This document shows positions 16,259 to 23,346 of a DNA stretch of 64,000 bases, one piece after another. The position numbers were made by a program, and so were the translations under genes. The stretch covers positions 17,448 to 81,447 of the forward strand of contig JACPVS010000027.1 in assembly GCA_016197365.1 (NCBI GenBank). Reading direction: 5' to 3'. A model generated the notes under the pieces. It saw nothing but the letters and a program-made list of their open reading frames with translations. It was not told the DNA's origin and did not search any database. Within the stretch, counting starts at the first letter, position 1; each line of letters opens with the position of its first letter. This DNA is from Mycolicibacterium cosmeticum (GTDB lineage: Bacteria > Actinomycetota > Actinomycetes > Mycobacteriales > Mycobacteriaceae).

Positions 16259-17110
16259 ATGCCCGAATTGCCCGAGGTCGAGGCACTCGCCGATCATCTG
16301 CGCCGGCACGCCGTCGGACGACAGGTCACGCGGGTGGACGTGGCGGCCCTGTCGGTGCTCAAAACCTTCGACCCGCCCGTCACCGCCCTGATCGGGCAGA
16401 CCGTGACCGGGGCCGCGCGCTGGGGCAAGTACCTGGGTCTGCAGGTCGGCGAGCTGTATCTGATCACCCACCTGTCCCGGGCGGGCTGGCTGCGCTGGTC
16501 GGACAAGCTCGCCCCGACTCCGTTGAAGCCGGGCAAAGGGCCCATCGGTCTGCGCGTGCATCTCGACGGGGAGGGGTTCGACCTGACCGAGGCCGGCACC
16601 CAGAAGCGCCTCGCGGTGTGGGTGGTCACCGATCCCATGTCCATTCCGCAGATCGCCGCGCTGGGTCCGGACGCGCTGTCGTTGGGGCCCACGGAGCTTG
16701 CCGAGGTGCTGGCCCCCCAGACCGGCCGGATCAAGACGGTCATCACCGATCAGAAGGTCATCGCGGGTATCGGCAACGCGTACAGCGACGAAATCCTGCA
16801 TGTGGCAAGGCTTTCCCCGTTCGCCAGCGCGTCGAAGCTGACGGCCGATCAACTGGGCGCGTTGCACGACGCGATGGTGTCGGTGCTCACCGACGCCGTG
16901 ACCCGGTCGGTGGGCCAAGGCGCCGCCACGCTGAAGGGTGAGAAGCGGTCCGGGCTGCGGGTGCACGCGCGTACCGGGTTGCCCTGTCCGGTGTGCGGGG
17001 ACACCGTGGCCGAGGTGTCGTTCGTCGACAAGTCTTTCCAGTACTGCCCGACGTGCCAGACCGGTGGAAAGAAGCTGGCCGACCGGCGGATGTCCCGGCT
17101 GCTCAAGTAG
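16259..17110 (+). CDS. Formamidopyrimidine-DNA glycosylase family protein (Fpg/Nei)
   Basis: The 283-residue DNA repair glycosylase starts MPELPEVEAL, giving the catalytic Pro2 and Glu3. The H2TH region (VIAGIGNAYSDEILHVA) and a complete C-terminal zinc finger (CPVCGD ... CPTCQ, then GGKKLADRRMSRLLK) are present. It corresponds by position to Rv0944, which is a shortened form in M. tuberculosis, whereas this copy appears complete. Substrate preference (8-oxoG versus oxidised pyrimidines) cannot be decided here. It precedes the SDR gene, as in the Rv0944-Rv0945 order. Confidence 0.88.
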   Translation: MPELPEVEALADHLRRHAVGRQVTRVDVAALSVLKTFDPPVTALIGQTVTGAARWGKYLGLQVGELYLITHLSRAGWLRWSDKLAPTPLKPGKGPIGLRVHLDGEGFDLTEAGTQKRLAVWVVTDPMSIPQIAALGPDALSLGPTELAEVLAPQTGRIKTVITDQKVIAGIGNAYSDEILHVARLSPFASASKLTADQLGALHDAMVSVLTDAVTRSVGQGAATLKGEKRSGLRVHARTGLPCPVCGDTVAEVSFVDKSFQYCPTCQTGGKKLADRRMSRLLK

Positions 17111-17153
17111 CGACGAGTTCCGGTCAGTTATCTAACTGGGTTATTCTGCTGCC

Positions 17154-17903
17154 ATGACTCGCCAGAAGATCCTGATCACCGGCGCCAGCTCCGGATTGGG
17201 CGCCGGCATGGCGCGCGCCTTCGCCGCCCAAGGCCGTGACCTGGCCCTTTGCGCACGCAGGACCGAGCGCCTGGATGAGCTCAAGGCGGAGATCGCCGCC
17301 AAGCACCCGCACGTCAAGGTGGCCGTCGCCGCACTGGACGTCAACGACCACGAGGCCGTGCCCCGGGTGTTCGGTGAGCTTTCCGACGCGTTGGGTGGTA
17401 TCGACCGGGTCATCGTCAACGCAGGCATCGGCAAGGGCTGGCCGCTGGGCGAGGGCAAGCCGTGGGCCAACAAGGCCACCATCGAGACCAACCTGGTCGC
17501 CGGTCTGGTGCAGATCGAGACCGCGCTGGAGATGTTCAAGAAAACCGGCGGCGGGCACCTGGTGCTCATCTCCTCGGTACTGGGCAACACCGGTGTTCCT
17601 GGCACCAAAGCCGCCTACTGCGCCAGCAAGGCCGGGATGACCTCGTTGGGCGAATCGCTGCGCGCCGAGTACGACAAGGGCCCCATCAGCATCACCGTCA
17701 TCGAACCCGGCTACATCGAGTCCGAGATGACGGCCAAGTCGGCGTCGACGCTGCTGATGGTGGACAACGAGACCGGTGTGCGCGCGATGGTCAACGCAAT
17801 CGAGAAGGAGAAGGGCCGCGCCGTGGTTCCCGGCTGGCCGTGGGCGCCGTTGACGCAGATCTTGCGGCTGTTGCCGCCGAAGTACACCAAGCGTTTCGCC
17901 TAA
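17154..17903 (+). CDS. Short-chain dehydrogenase/reductase (Rv0945-like)
   Basis: This is a 249-residue classical SDR. The cofactor motif TGASSGLGAGMARAF lies at about residues 9-23, NAG at about 91, the catalytic Ser in LISSVLGN and the YxxxK motif in AAYCASKAGM. ARRTER after strand 2 favours NADP(H). The substrate is unknown. It sits between the Fpg-family gene and pgi, which is the M. tuberculosis Rv0944-Rv0946c order. Confidence 0.87.
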   Translation: MTRQKILITGASSGLGAGMARAFAAQGRDLALCARRTERLDELKAEIAAKHPHVKVAVAALDVNDHEAVPRVFGELSDALGGIDRVIVNAGIGKGWPLGEGKPWANKATIETNLVAGLVQIETALEMFKKTGGGHLVLISSVLGNTGVPGTKAAYCASKAGMTSLGESLRAEYDKGPISITVIEPGYIESEMTAKSASTLLMVDNETGVRAMVNAIEKEKGRAVVPGWPWAPLTQILRLLPPKYTKRFA

Positions 17904-17958
17904 ATTTTTTTCGGACGCGTGGTTTAACGCCCTCCGGAGGCTGGGTAGTCGATGAAGC

Positions 17959-18291
17959 ATGATGGTGAAACTGATGAAGATGACGCCCCTACTGTTCACA
18001 GGTGCTGCCGCTGCTGGAGCCATCGCGCTTGCCCCGGCTGCCTCCGCTGAGCCCATGCCGCCGGCCCCGCCGGCGCCCGGCTGCTACAACCCGGACGGCA
18101 CGCCGTGCACGCCGTCCGCCGGCCCGCAGGGCGCCGGTGCTGAGGTCCCGGGTGGTCCGGGTGCTCAGGCCAGCCCCGACGGTCATGTGTCGGCACAGGT
18201 TCCCGGCGGCCCGTGGGCCGAAGCCGGTCCCGGTGGCGGCGTAGCCTGCATCCCCGGCGGCCCGTGCCGGACCATTCAGCTCCCGGGCTGA
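17959..18291 (+). CDS. Small secreted Pro/Gly-rich protein
   Basis: A 110-residue protein with a signal peptide (MVKLMKM, hydrophobic AAAAGAIALAPAASA, cleavage near residue 31) followed by a mature region rich in Pro, Gly and Ala, with PPAPGCYNPDGTPCTPSAGP and repeated PGGP units. Four cysteines could form two disulphides. It is not recognised beyond being a mycobacterial-style exported protein. Two consecutive ATG codons at 17959 and 17962 are possible starts. Confidence 0.65.
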   Translation: MMVKLMKMTPLLFTGAAAAGAIALAPAASAEPMPPAPPAPGCYNPDGTPCTPSAGPQGAGAEVPGGPGAQASPDGHVSAQVPGGPWAEAGPGGGVACIPGGPCRTIQLPG

Positions 18292-18302
18292 TCCGTCCCT
18301 GA

Positions 18303-18354
18303 GTGATTGCGGCGCGCTCACCCGCGATGACTGCGGGTGAGTGCGCCGAAATCG
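18303..18354. repeat. Hairpin between convergent genes (copy B)
   Basis: Arms of 15 bases, GGCGCGCTCACCCGC (18311-18325) and GCGGGTGAGTGCGCC (18333-18347), pair with a single G-U wobble around a 7-base loop. It is followed by GAAATCG and preceded by the 12-mer GTGATTGCGGCG also found at 7542-7553. It sits between the small secreted protein and the convergent pgi gene. It closely resembles the hairpin at 22780-22824 and is probably a bidirectional terminator. Confidence 0.6.
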
Positions 18355-18360
18355 TTGTCG

Positions 18361-20010
18361 CTATGCGCTGCGGCCTCTTTCGGCCCGGTAGTGCCGCACC
18401 AACGCGTCGGTGGACGTATCGGTTTGTTCCGCGGGCGCCGCGTCGCTGGTGAGCACGGACAGCAGTGCCTTGGCTTGTGTCTTGCCCAGTTCGACGCCCC
18501 ACTGGTCGAACGAGTCGATGCCCCAGATGACACCCTCGGTGAACACCTGGTGCTCGTAGAGCGCGATCAGCTGGCCGACCACGGACGGCGTCAGCTTGGT
18601 GGCAAGGATCGACGTCGTGGGCCGGTTACCGGGCATCACCTTGTGCGCCACCACGTCCGCGGGCGTGCCCTCGGCGGCGATTTCCTCGGCGGTCTTGCCG
18701 AAGCCGAGCACCTGGGTCTGCGCGAAGAAATTGCTCATCAGCAGGTCGTGCATGCTGCCGGTGCCATCGGCTGTCGGGAGGTCGTCTGTGGGTTGGCTGA
18801 ACCCGATGAAGTCGGCCGGAATCAGCCGGGTGCCCTGGTGCAGCAGCTGGTAGAAGGCGTGCTGGCCGTTGGTTCCTGGTTCGCCCCAATAAATTTCACC
18901 GGTACTGGTCGTCACCGGTGAGCCGTCGGCCTGGACGGATTTGCCGTTGGACTCCATGGTCAGCTGCTGCAGGTATGCCGCGAACCGGGACAGGTCGTTG
19001 GAATACGGCAACACCGCACGCGACTGTGCGCCGAAGAAGTTGTTGTACCAGAGCCCGATCAGACCCAGCAGGACCGGCGCGTTCTCGGCCAGCGGCGCGG
19101 TGCGGAAATGTTCGTCGACCAGGTGGAAGCCCGCCAGGAACTCGGCGAAGCGCTCCTTGCCGATGGCCGCCATCACCGACAGGCCGATGGCCGAGTCCAC
19201 CGAATACCGGCCGCCCACCCAATCCCAGAAGCCGAACATGTTCGCCGTGTCGATACCGAATTCGTCGACCAGGCGCTTGTTGGTGGACACCGCCACGAAG
19301 TGCTTGGAGACGGCGGCGTCGCCGAGGGCGGCGGTCAGCCAGCGCCGCGCGGCGGTGGCGTTCGTCAGCGTCTCCAAGGTGGAGAACGTCTTGGAGGCGA
19401 TGATGAAAAGTGTTGTGGCGGGGTCGAGTCCGTCGAGGGTGCCGACCAGGTCGGCCGGGTCGACGTTCGACACGAAGCGCGCGGAGATGCCCGCGTCGGC
19501 ATAGTGGCGCAGGGCGTCGTACACCATGACGGGCCCGAGGTCCGAGCCGCCGATGCCGATATTGACGACGGTGGTGATGCGCTGGCCGGTGGCTCCGGTC
19601 CACTCGCCGGAGCGCAGTCGGTCGGTGAAGTCACCCATCGCGTCGAGCACCTCGTGCACGTCGGCCGTGATGTTCTGGCCGTCGACGGTGAGTGCGGCGC
19701 CGCGGGGCAGGCGCAGCGCGGTGTGCAGGACCGCGCGGTCCTCGGAGGTGTTGATGTGCTCGCCGGAGAACATGGCGTTCCGGCGGCCTTCCAGGTCAGC
19801 GGCTTTCGCGAGATCGACCAGCAAATCCAGGGTTTCGCGGGTGACGCGGTGCTTGCTGTAGTCGATGTAGAGGTCGCCGACGGTCAATGTCAGCTCGGTT
19901 CCGCGGGCCGGATCCTCGGCGAAGATCTCCCGAAGATTCTTCGATTCGACGGCCTCGTGATGGCGCGCCAGCGAATGCCATGCGGCCGTTGCGGTGATGT
20001 CAGCACTCAT
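18361..20010 (-). CDS. pgi: Glucose-6-phosphate isomerase
   Basis: The 549-residue enzyme interconverts glucose-6-phosphate and fructose-6-phosphate in glycolysis and gluconeogenesis. Family signatures are present: VNIGIGGSDLGPVMV, FIIASKTFSTLETLTNA, the catalytic region QLTMESNGKSVQ, GEPGTNGQHAFYQL and the C-terminal FDQWGVELGK. Length is standard for bacterial Pgi. It corresponds to Rv0946c and is divergent from the aldehyde dehydrogenase gene, 50 bases away. Confidence 0.96.
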   Translation of the reverse strand: MSADITATAAWHSLARHHEAVESKNLREIFAEDPARGTELTLTVGDLYIDYSKHRVTRETLDLLVDLAKAADLEGRRNAMFSGEHINTSEDRAVLHTALRLPRGAALTVDGQNITADVHEVLDAMGDFTDRLRSGEWTGATGQRITTVVNIGIGGSDLGPVMVYDALRHYADAGISARFVSNVDPADLVGTLDGLDPATTLFIIASKTFSTLETLTNATAARRWLTAALGDAAVSKHFVAVSTNKRLVDEFGIDTANMFGFWDWVGGRYSVDSAIGLSVMAAIGKERFAEFLAGFHLVDEHFRTAPLAENAPVLLGLIGLWYNNFFGAQSRAVLPYSNDLSRFAAYLQQLTMESNGKSVQADGSPVTTSTGEIYWGEPGTNGQHAFYQLLHQGTRLIPADFIGFSQPTDDLPTADGTGSMHDLLMSNFFAQTQVLGFGKTAEEIAAEGTPADVVAHKVMPGNRPTTSILATKLTPSVVGQLIALYEHQVFTEGVIWGIDSFDQWGVELGKTQAKALLSVLTSDAAPAEQTDTSTDALVRHYRAERGRSA

Positions 20011-20060
20011 TCTTCAGACCTTAGTGCGGTATGCGTGTCGAGGGTGTACATGATGGATGT

Positions 20061-21518
20061 ATGCGCACCGAACACTTGGCAGAGCTCATTGCATCCGTGC
20101 CCACCGGCCTGTGGATCGGCGGTGAAGAGCGCGCCGGCACGTCCACGTTCGAGGTCCACAATCCCGCGACCGACGAGGTCATCACCTCCGTCGCCGACGC
20201 GACCGCCGCGGACGGGATCGCCGCCCTGGACGCCGCGATGGCCGTGCAGGCCGACTGGGCGGCCACCCCGCCACGCGAGCGCGGCGAGATCCTGCGCTCC
20301 GTCTTCGAAACCCTCACTGCGCGAGCCGAAGACGTTGCGACGCTGATGACACTCGAGATGGGCAAGGTGATCGCCGAGAGCCGCGGCGAGGTCAAGTACG
20401 GCTCCGAGTTCTTCCGCTGGTTCTCCGAGGAGGCGGTGCGCATCGGCGGCCGCTACACCCACAGCCCGGCCGGCACCGGCCGCATCGTCGTCACCAAGAT
20501 GCCGGTCGGGCCCTGTTACGCCATCACCCCGTGGAACTTCCCGCTGGCGATGGGCACCCGCAAGATCGGCCCGGCGCTGGCCGCGGGCTGCACCATGCTA
20601 GTCAAGCCCGCCCAGGAAACCCCGCTGACCATGCTGCTGCTGGCCAAGCTGATCGGCCAGGCCGGCCTGCCCAAGGGTGTGCTGTCGGTGCTGCCCACCT
20701 CGAACCCCGGTGCGCTGACCAGCGCGCTGATCGACGACGGCCGGCTGCGCAAGCTGACCTTCACCGGCTCCACCGGCGTCGGCAAGGCGCTGGTGAAGCA
20801 ATCGTCGGACAAGCTGCTGCGCACCTCGATGGAGCTCGGCGGCAACGCGCCCTTCGTGGTGTTCGACGATGCCGATGTGGACGCCGCCGTCGAAGGTGCG
20901 CTGCTGGCCAAGATGCGCAACGGTGGCGAGGCGTGCACCGCGGCCAACCGATTCCACGTCGCGAACGCGGTGCGCGCGGAGTTCACCGAAAAGCTGGTGA
21001 AGCGGATGGGTGAATACCAGCTGGGCAACGGCCTGGACGAGTCCTCGACGCTGGGGCCGCTGATCTCGTCCAAGCAACTCGGCATCGTCAACACCTTGGT
21101 GTCCGACGCCGTGGAGCGTGGCGCCGAGGTCGCCGTCGGCGGCGAGGCGCCGGCCGGGCCGGGCAATTTCTTCCCGGCCACCGTGCTGGCCGACGTGCCC
21201 GCCGACGCCCGCATCCTCAAGGAAGAGGTGTTCGGGCCCGTCGCTCCGATCGCCGGCTTCGACACCGAGGAAGAAGGCATCGCCGCGGCCAACGACACCG
21301 AATACGGTCTGGCGTCCTACATCTACACCCAGTCGCTGGACCGAGCGCTGCGGGTGGCCGAGGCCATCGAGTCCGGAATGGTCGGCGTGAACCGCGGGGT
21401 GATCTCGGATCCGGCCGCGCCGTTCGGCGGGGTGAAGGAGTCCGGCTTCGGTCGTGAGGGCGGTACCGAAGGCATCGAGGAGTACCTGGAGACCAAGTAC
21501 ATCGCCTTCACCCCCTGA
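20061..21518 (+). CDS. NAD(P)-dependent aldehyde (succinate-semialdehyde) dehydrogenase
   Basis: The 485-residue enzyme carries the aldehyde dehydrogenase catalytic Glu in MELGGNAPFVVFDDA and the nucleophilic Cys in RNGGEACTAANRFHVA. ITPWNFPLAMGTRKIGPALA and FTGSTGVGK form the cofactor site. Overall it is closest to the GabD-type succinate-semialdehyde dehydrogenases, which feed succinate into the TCA cycle, though the precise aldehyde is not certain. Start is ATG 20061. A hairpin follows the stop codon. Confidence 0.85.
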   Translation: MRTEHLAELIASVPTGLWIGGEERAGTSTFEVHNPATDEVITSVADATAADGIAALDAAMAVQADWAATPPRERGEILRSVFETLTARAEDVATLMTLEMGKVIAESRGEVKYGSEFFRWFSEEAVRIGGRYTHSPAGTGRIVVTKMPVGPCYAITPWNFPLAMGTRKIGPALAAGCTMLVKPAQETPLTMLLLAKLIGQAGLPKGVLSVLPTSNPGALTSALIDDGRLRKLTFTGSTGVGKALVKQSSDKLLRTSMELGGNAPFVVFDDADVDAAVEGALLAKMRNGGEACTAANRFHVANAVRAEFTEKLVKRMGEYQLGNGLDESSTLGPLISSKQLGIVNTLVSDAVERGAEVAVGGEAPAGPGNFFPATVLADVPADARILKEEVFGPVAPIAGFDTEEEGIAAANDTEYGLASYIYTQSLDRALRVAEAIESGMVGVNRGVISDPAAPFGGVKESGFGREGGTEGIEEYLETKYIAFTP

Positions 21519-21521
21519 CCG

Positions 21522-21547
21522 TTTGACTCCGCATCCGCGGAGTCAAA
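21522..21547. terminator. Hairpin after the aldehyde dehydrogenase gene
   Basis: Perfect 11-base arms TTTGACTCCGC (21522-21532) and GCGGAGTCAAA (21537-21547) enclose the 4-base loop ATCC. It begins 4 bases after the dehydrogenase stop and ends 37 bases before the TOBE-domain gene. There is no U-tract beyond the stem, so it may be a non-canonical terminator or an operator for the molybdate genes. Confidence 0.55.
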
Positions 21548-21584
21548 TATGTGAATCGTCCGTGAATGCGGATACGATCCTGCG

Positions 21585-21989
21585 GTGCCGACAATCCGGG
21601 TCCGCGAGGCTGCCGAACTGCTGGGTGTCAGCGATGACACCGTCCGGCGTTGGATCGACGACGGCACCGTCACCGCGGGCGTCGACGAATCGGGCCGTAA
21701 GGTGCTCGACGGCGCGCAACTGGCCGCGTTCATCCGAGACCACGCCGGGCGGGTACCGCAGGATCCCGTCGCGATCGGCAGTTCGGCGCGCAACCGGTTC
21801 GCCGGTCTGGTCACCAAGATCGTCTCGGACACGGTGATGTCGCAGGTCGAGTTGCAGTGCGGCCCGTTCACCGTCGTCTCGCTGATGAGCACCGACGCCG
21901 TGCGCGAACTCCACCTCGAGCCGGGCAGCGTCGCGGTCGCCGTCGTCAAGGCCACCACCGTCATCGTCGAAATCCCAGGAGACAAGTAA
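21585..21989 (+). CDS. HTH plus TOBE domain molybdate-responsive protein
   Basis: The 134-residue protein has an N-terminal excisionase/MerR-like helix-turn-helix (REAAELLGVSDDTVRRWIDD) and a C-terminal TOBE (molybdate-binding) domain from about residue 65 (ARNRFAGLVTKIVSDTVMSQ ... AVAVVKATTVIVE). Such proteins sense molybdate or tungstate and regulate transport. It starts at GTG 21585, and its stop codon is directly followed by the ATG of the molybdate-binding lipoprotein with no spacer. Confidence 0.85.
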   Translation: MPTIRVREAAELLGVSDDTVRRWIDDGTVTAGVDESGRKVLDGAQLAAFIRDHAGRVPQDPVAIGSSARNRFAGLVTKIVSDTVMSQVELQCGPFTVVSLMSTDAVRELHLEPGSVAVAVVKATTVIVEIPGDK

Positions 21990-22772
21990 ATGAAGCGGAT
22001 TCTCTCGATCGCCGCCGCAGGCCTGGTCGCCGCGGCACTGGTCAGCGGATGCGGCTCGGATACGTCGACGAGCGGCGCCACGTCGAGCAGCGCGCCCGCC
22101 CAGCATCTGGTGGTGTTCGCGGCCGCCTCCTTGAAGAAGACGTTCACCGACATCGGCGAGCAGTTCAAGACCGACAATCCCGGTGCGACGGTGGAGTTCT
22201 CGTTCGCCGGATCGTCCGATCTGGTGACGCAGCTGACCCAGGGCGCCAAGGCGGACGTGTTCGCCTCCGCGGACACCAAGAACATGGACAAGGCGGCCCA
22301 GGCCGGGCTGCTGGCCGGCGATCCGGTGAACTTCGCGACCAACGTCCTCACCATCGCAGTGGAACCTGGTAATCCCAAGGGCATCAAGACCTTTCAGGAC
22401 CTGGCCAAGCCCGGCCTGAACGTGGTGGTGTGCGCGCCGCAGGTGCCGTGCGGGTCGGCCACCAAGAAGGTCGAGGACGCCACCAAGGTGACGCTGGCGC
22501 CGGTGAGTGAGGAGACCTCGGTCACCGACGTGCTGGGCAAGGTGTCCACGGGCCAGGCCGACGCAGGGCTCGTGTACGTCACCGACGTCGCGGGCTCGGG
22601 CGGCAAGGTCGAGGGTGTGGCGTTCCCGGAGTCCTCGGGCGCGGTGAACATCTATCCGATCGCGACGCTGAAGAGCGCGGCCGACGCGGCCCTGGTGCAC
22701 AAATTCATCGACCTGGTGACCGGTGAGGCCGGTCAGAAGGTGCTGGACCAGGCTGGCTTCGGCAAGCCTTGA
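21990..22772 (+). CDS. modA: Molybdate ABC transporter substrate-binding lipoprotein
   Basis: A 260-residue exported binding protein with a lipoprotein signal (ALVSGC, lipidated Cys about 21). The mature part has ModA signatures: LVVFAAASLKKTFTDIGEQF, FSFAGSSDLVTQLTQGAKAD, VFASADTKNMDKAAQAG and DVLGKVSTGQADAGLVYVTD. It binds molybdate or tungstate outside the membrane. It directly follows the TOBE regulator. No permease (modB) or ATPase (modC) gene follows; a hairpin and the convergent chorismate mutase gene come next. Confidence 0.92.
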   Translation: MKRILSIAAAGLVAAALVSGCGSDTSTSGATSSSAPAQHLVVFAAASLKKTFTDIGEQFKTDNPGATVEFSFAGSSDLVTQLTQGAKADVFASADTKNMDKAAQAGLLAGDPVNFATNVLTIAVEPGNPKGIKTFQDLAKPGLNVVVCAPQVPCGSATKKVEDATKVTLAPVSEETSVTDVLGKVSTGQADAGLVYVTDVAGSGGKVEGVAFPESSGAVNIYPIATLKSAADAALVHKFIDLVTGEAGQKVLDQAGFGKP

Positions 22773-22779
22773 GGGGAGG

Positions 22780-22824
22780 TTTCGGCGCGCTTACCCGTGC
22801 TCAGCGCGGGTAGGTGCGCCGAAA
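22780..22824. repeat. Hairpin between convergent genes (copy C)
   Basis: Arms of 21 bases (22780-22800 and 22804-22824) around the loop TCA pair throughout if three G-U wobbles are allowed. The left arm begins TTTCGGCGCGCTTACCCG and the right arm ends GGTGCGCCGAAA. It lies between modA and the convergent chorismate mutase gene and touches the latter's stop codon. It is closely related to the hairpin at 18311-18347. Confidence 0.62.
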
Positions 22825-23088
22825 TCAGCTGGTGCCGAGCCGGCCGCGGCCCATCCGCAGCAGCAGCATCGCCAGGTCTTTGCCCTCGGGGCCGAGTGCG
22901 CTGTAGCGCTCGATGACCTTCATCTCCCGGCTGTGCACCAGGCGGGTACCGCCCGAAGCCATCCGGATCTTGCCGATGGTCTGGGAAACCTCTTTGCGGC
23001 GCGCGATGGCGGCCAGGATCTCGGCGTCGAGCCGGTCGATCTCCAGGCGCAGCTCGTCGATATTCGGCGCTTCGGTTTCGGTACTCAT
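22825..23088 (-). CDS. Chorismate mutase (AroQ type, Rv0948c-like)
   Basis: A compact all-helical chorismate mutase that converts chorismate to prephenate for Phe and Tyr synthesis. The core IDELRLEIDRLDAEILAAIA, RRKEVSQTIGKIRMASGG and TRLVHSREMKVIERYSALG carries the AroQ-delta active-site Arg, Lys and Glu residues, and the C-terminal LLRMGRGRLG is the segment that interacts with DAHP synthase in M. tuberculosis. The ATG at 23088 (87 residues) has the best ribosome-binding site (GCGAGGAAAAC); ATG 23121 or GTG 23142 would give longer forms closer to the 105-residue Rv0948c. Confidence 0.9.
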   Translation of the reverse strand: MSTETEAPNIDELRLEIDRLDAEILAAIARRKEVSQTIGKIRMASGGTRLVHSREMKVIERYSALGPEGKDLAMLLLRMGRGRLGTS

Positions 23089-23147
23089 GTTTTCCTCGCT
23101 GTTGGTGGGTTCTGATTTCATCCGGTTCCGGGCCTCACACAACAGAC

Positions 23148-23236
23148 GAGCCCCGGATCCGAATGCGGACCGCGGGGCTCTGGGGAAGCAGCTAGACCAC
23201 GGGCACCGCGGATCGGTACCCGTAAAAAAATCGTCG
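23148..23236. other. Two hairpins in the chorismate mutase / uvrD1 divergent spacer
   Basis: One hairpin pairs GAGCCCCG with CGGGGCTC (about 23148-23181). A second pairs GGGCACCG with CGGTACCC (about 23202-23223), next to a run of seven A residues. They lie between the chorismate mutase gene and the divergent helicase gene. On the minus strand they would form a structured leader for chorismate mutase. No leader peptide rich in aromatic residues was identified, so their role is open. Confidence 0.35.
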
Positions 23237-23346
23237 CTGCAGATGGAGCACGATTCGAGTGTGCCACCAACGGCCAGGCCAGCGCAAAATCCGTCTGCCT
23301 GGCCCGCGGCGCGGTGTCACCGCACGGCGGTAAGTTTGACCCCGAT

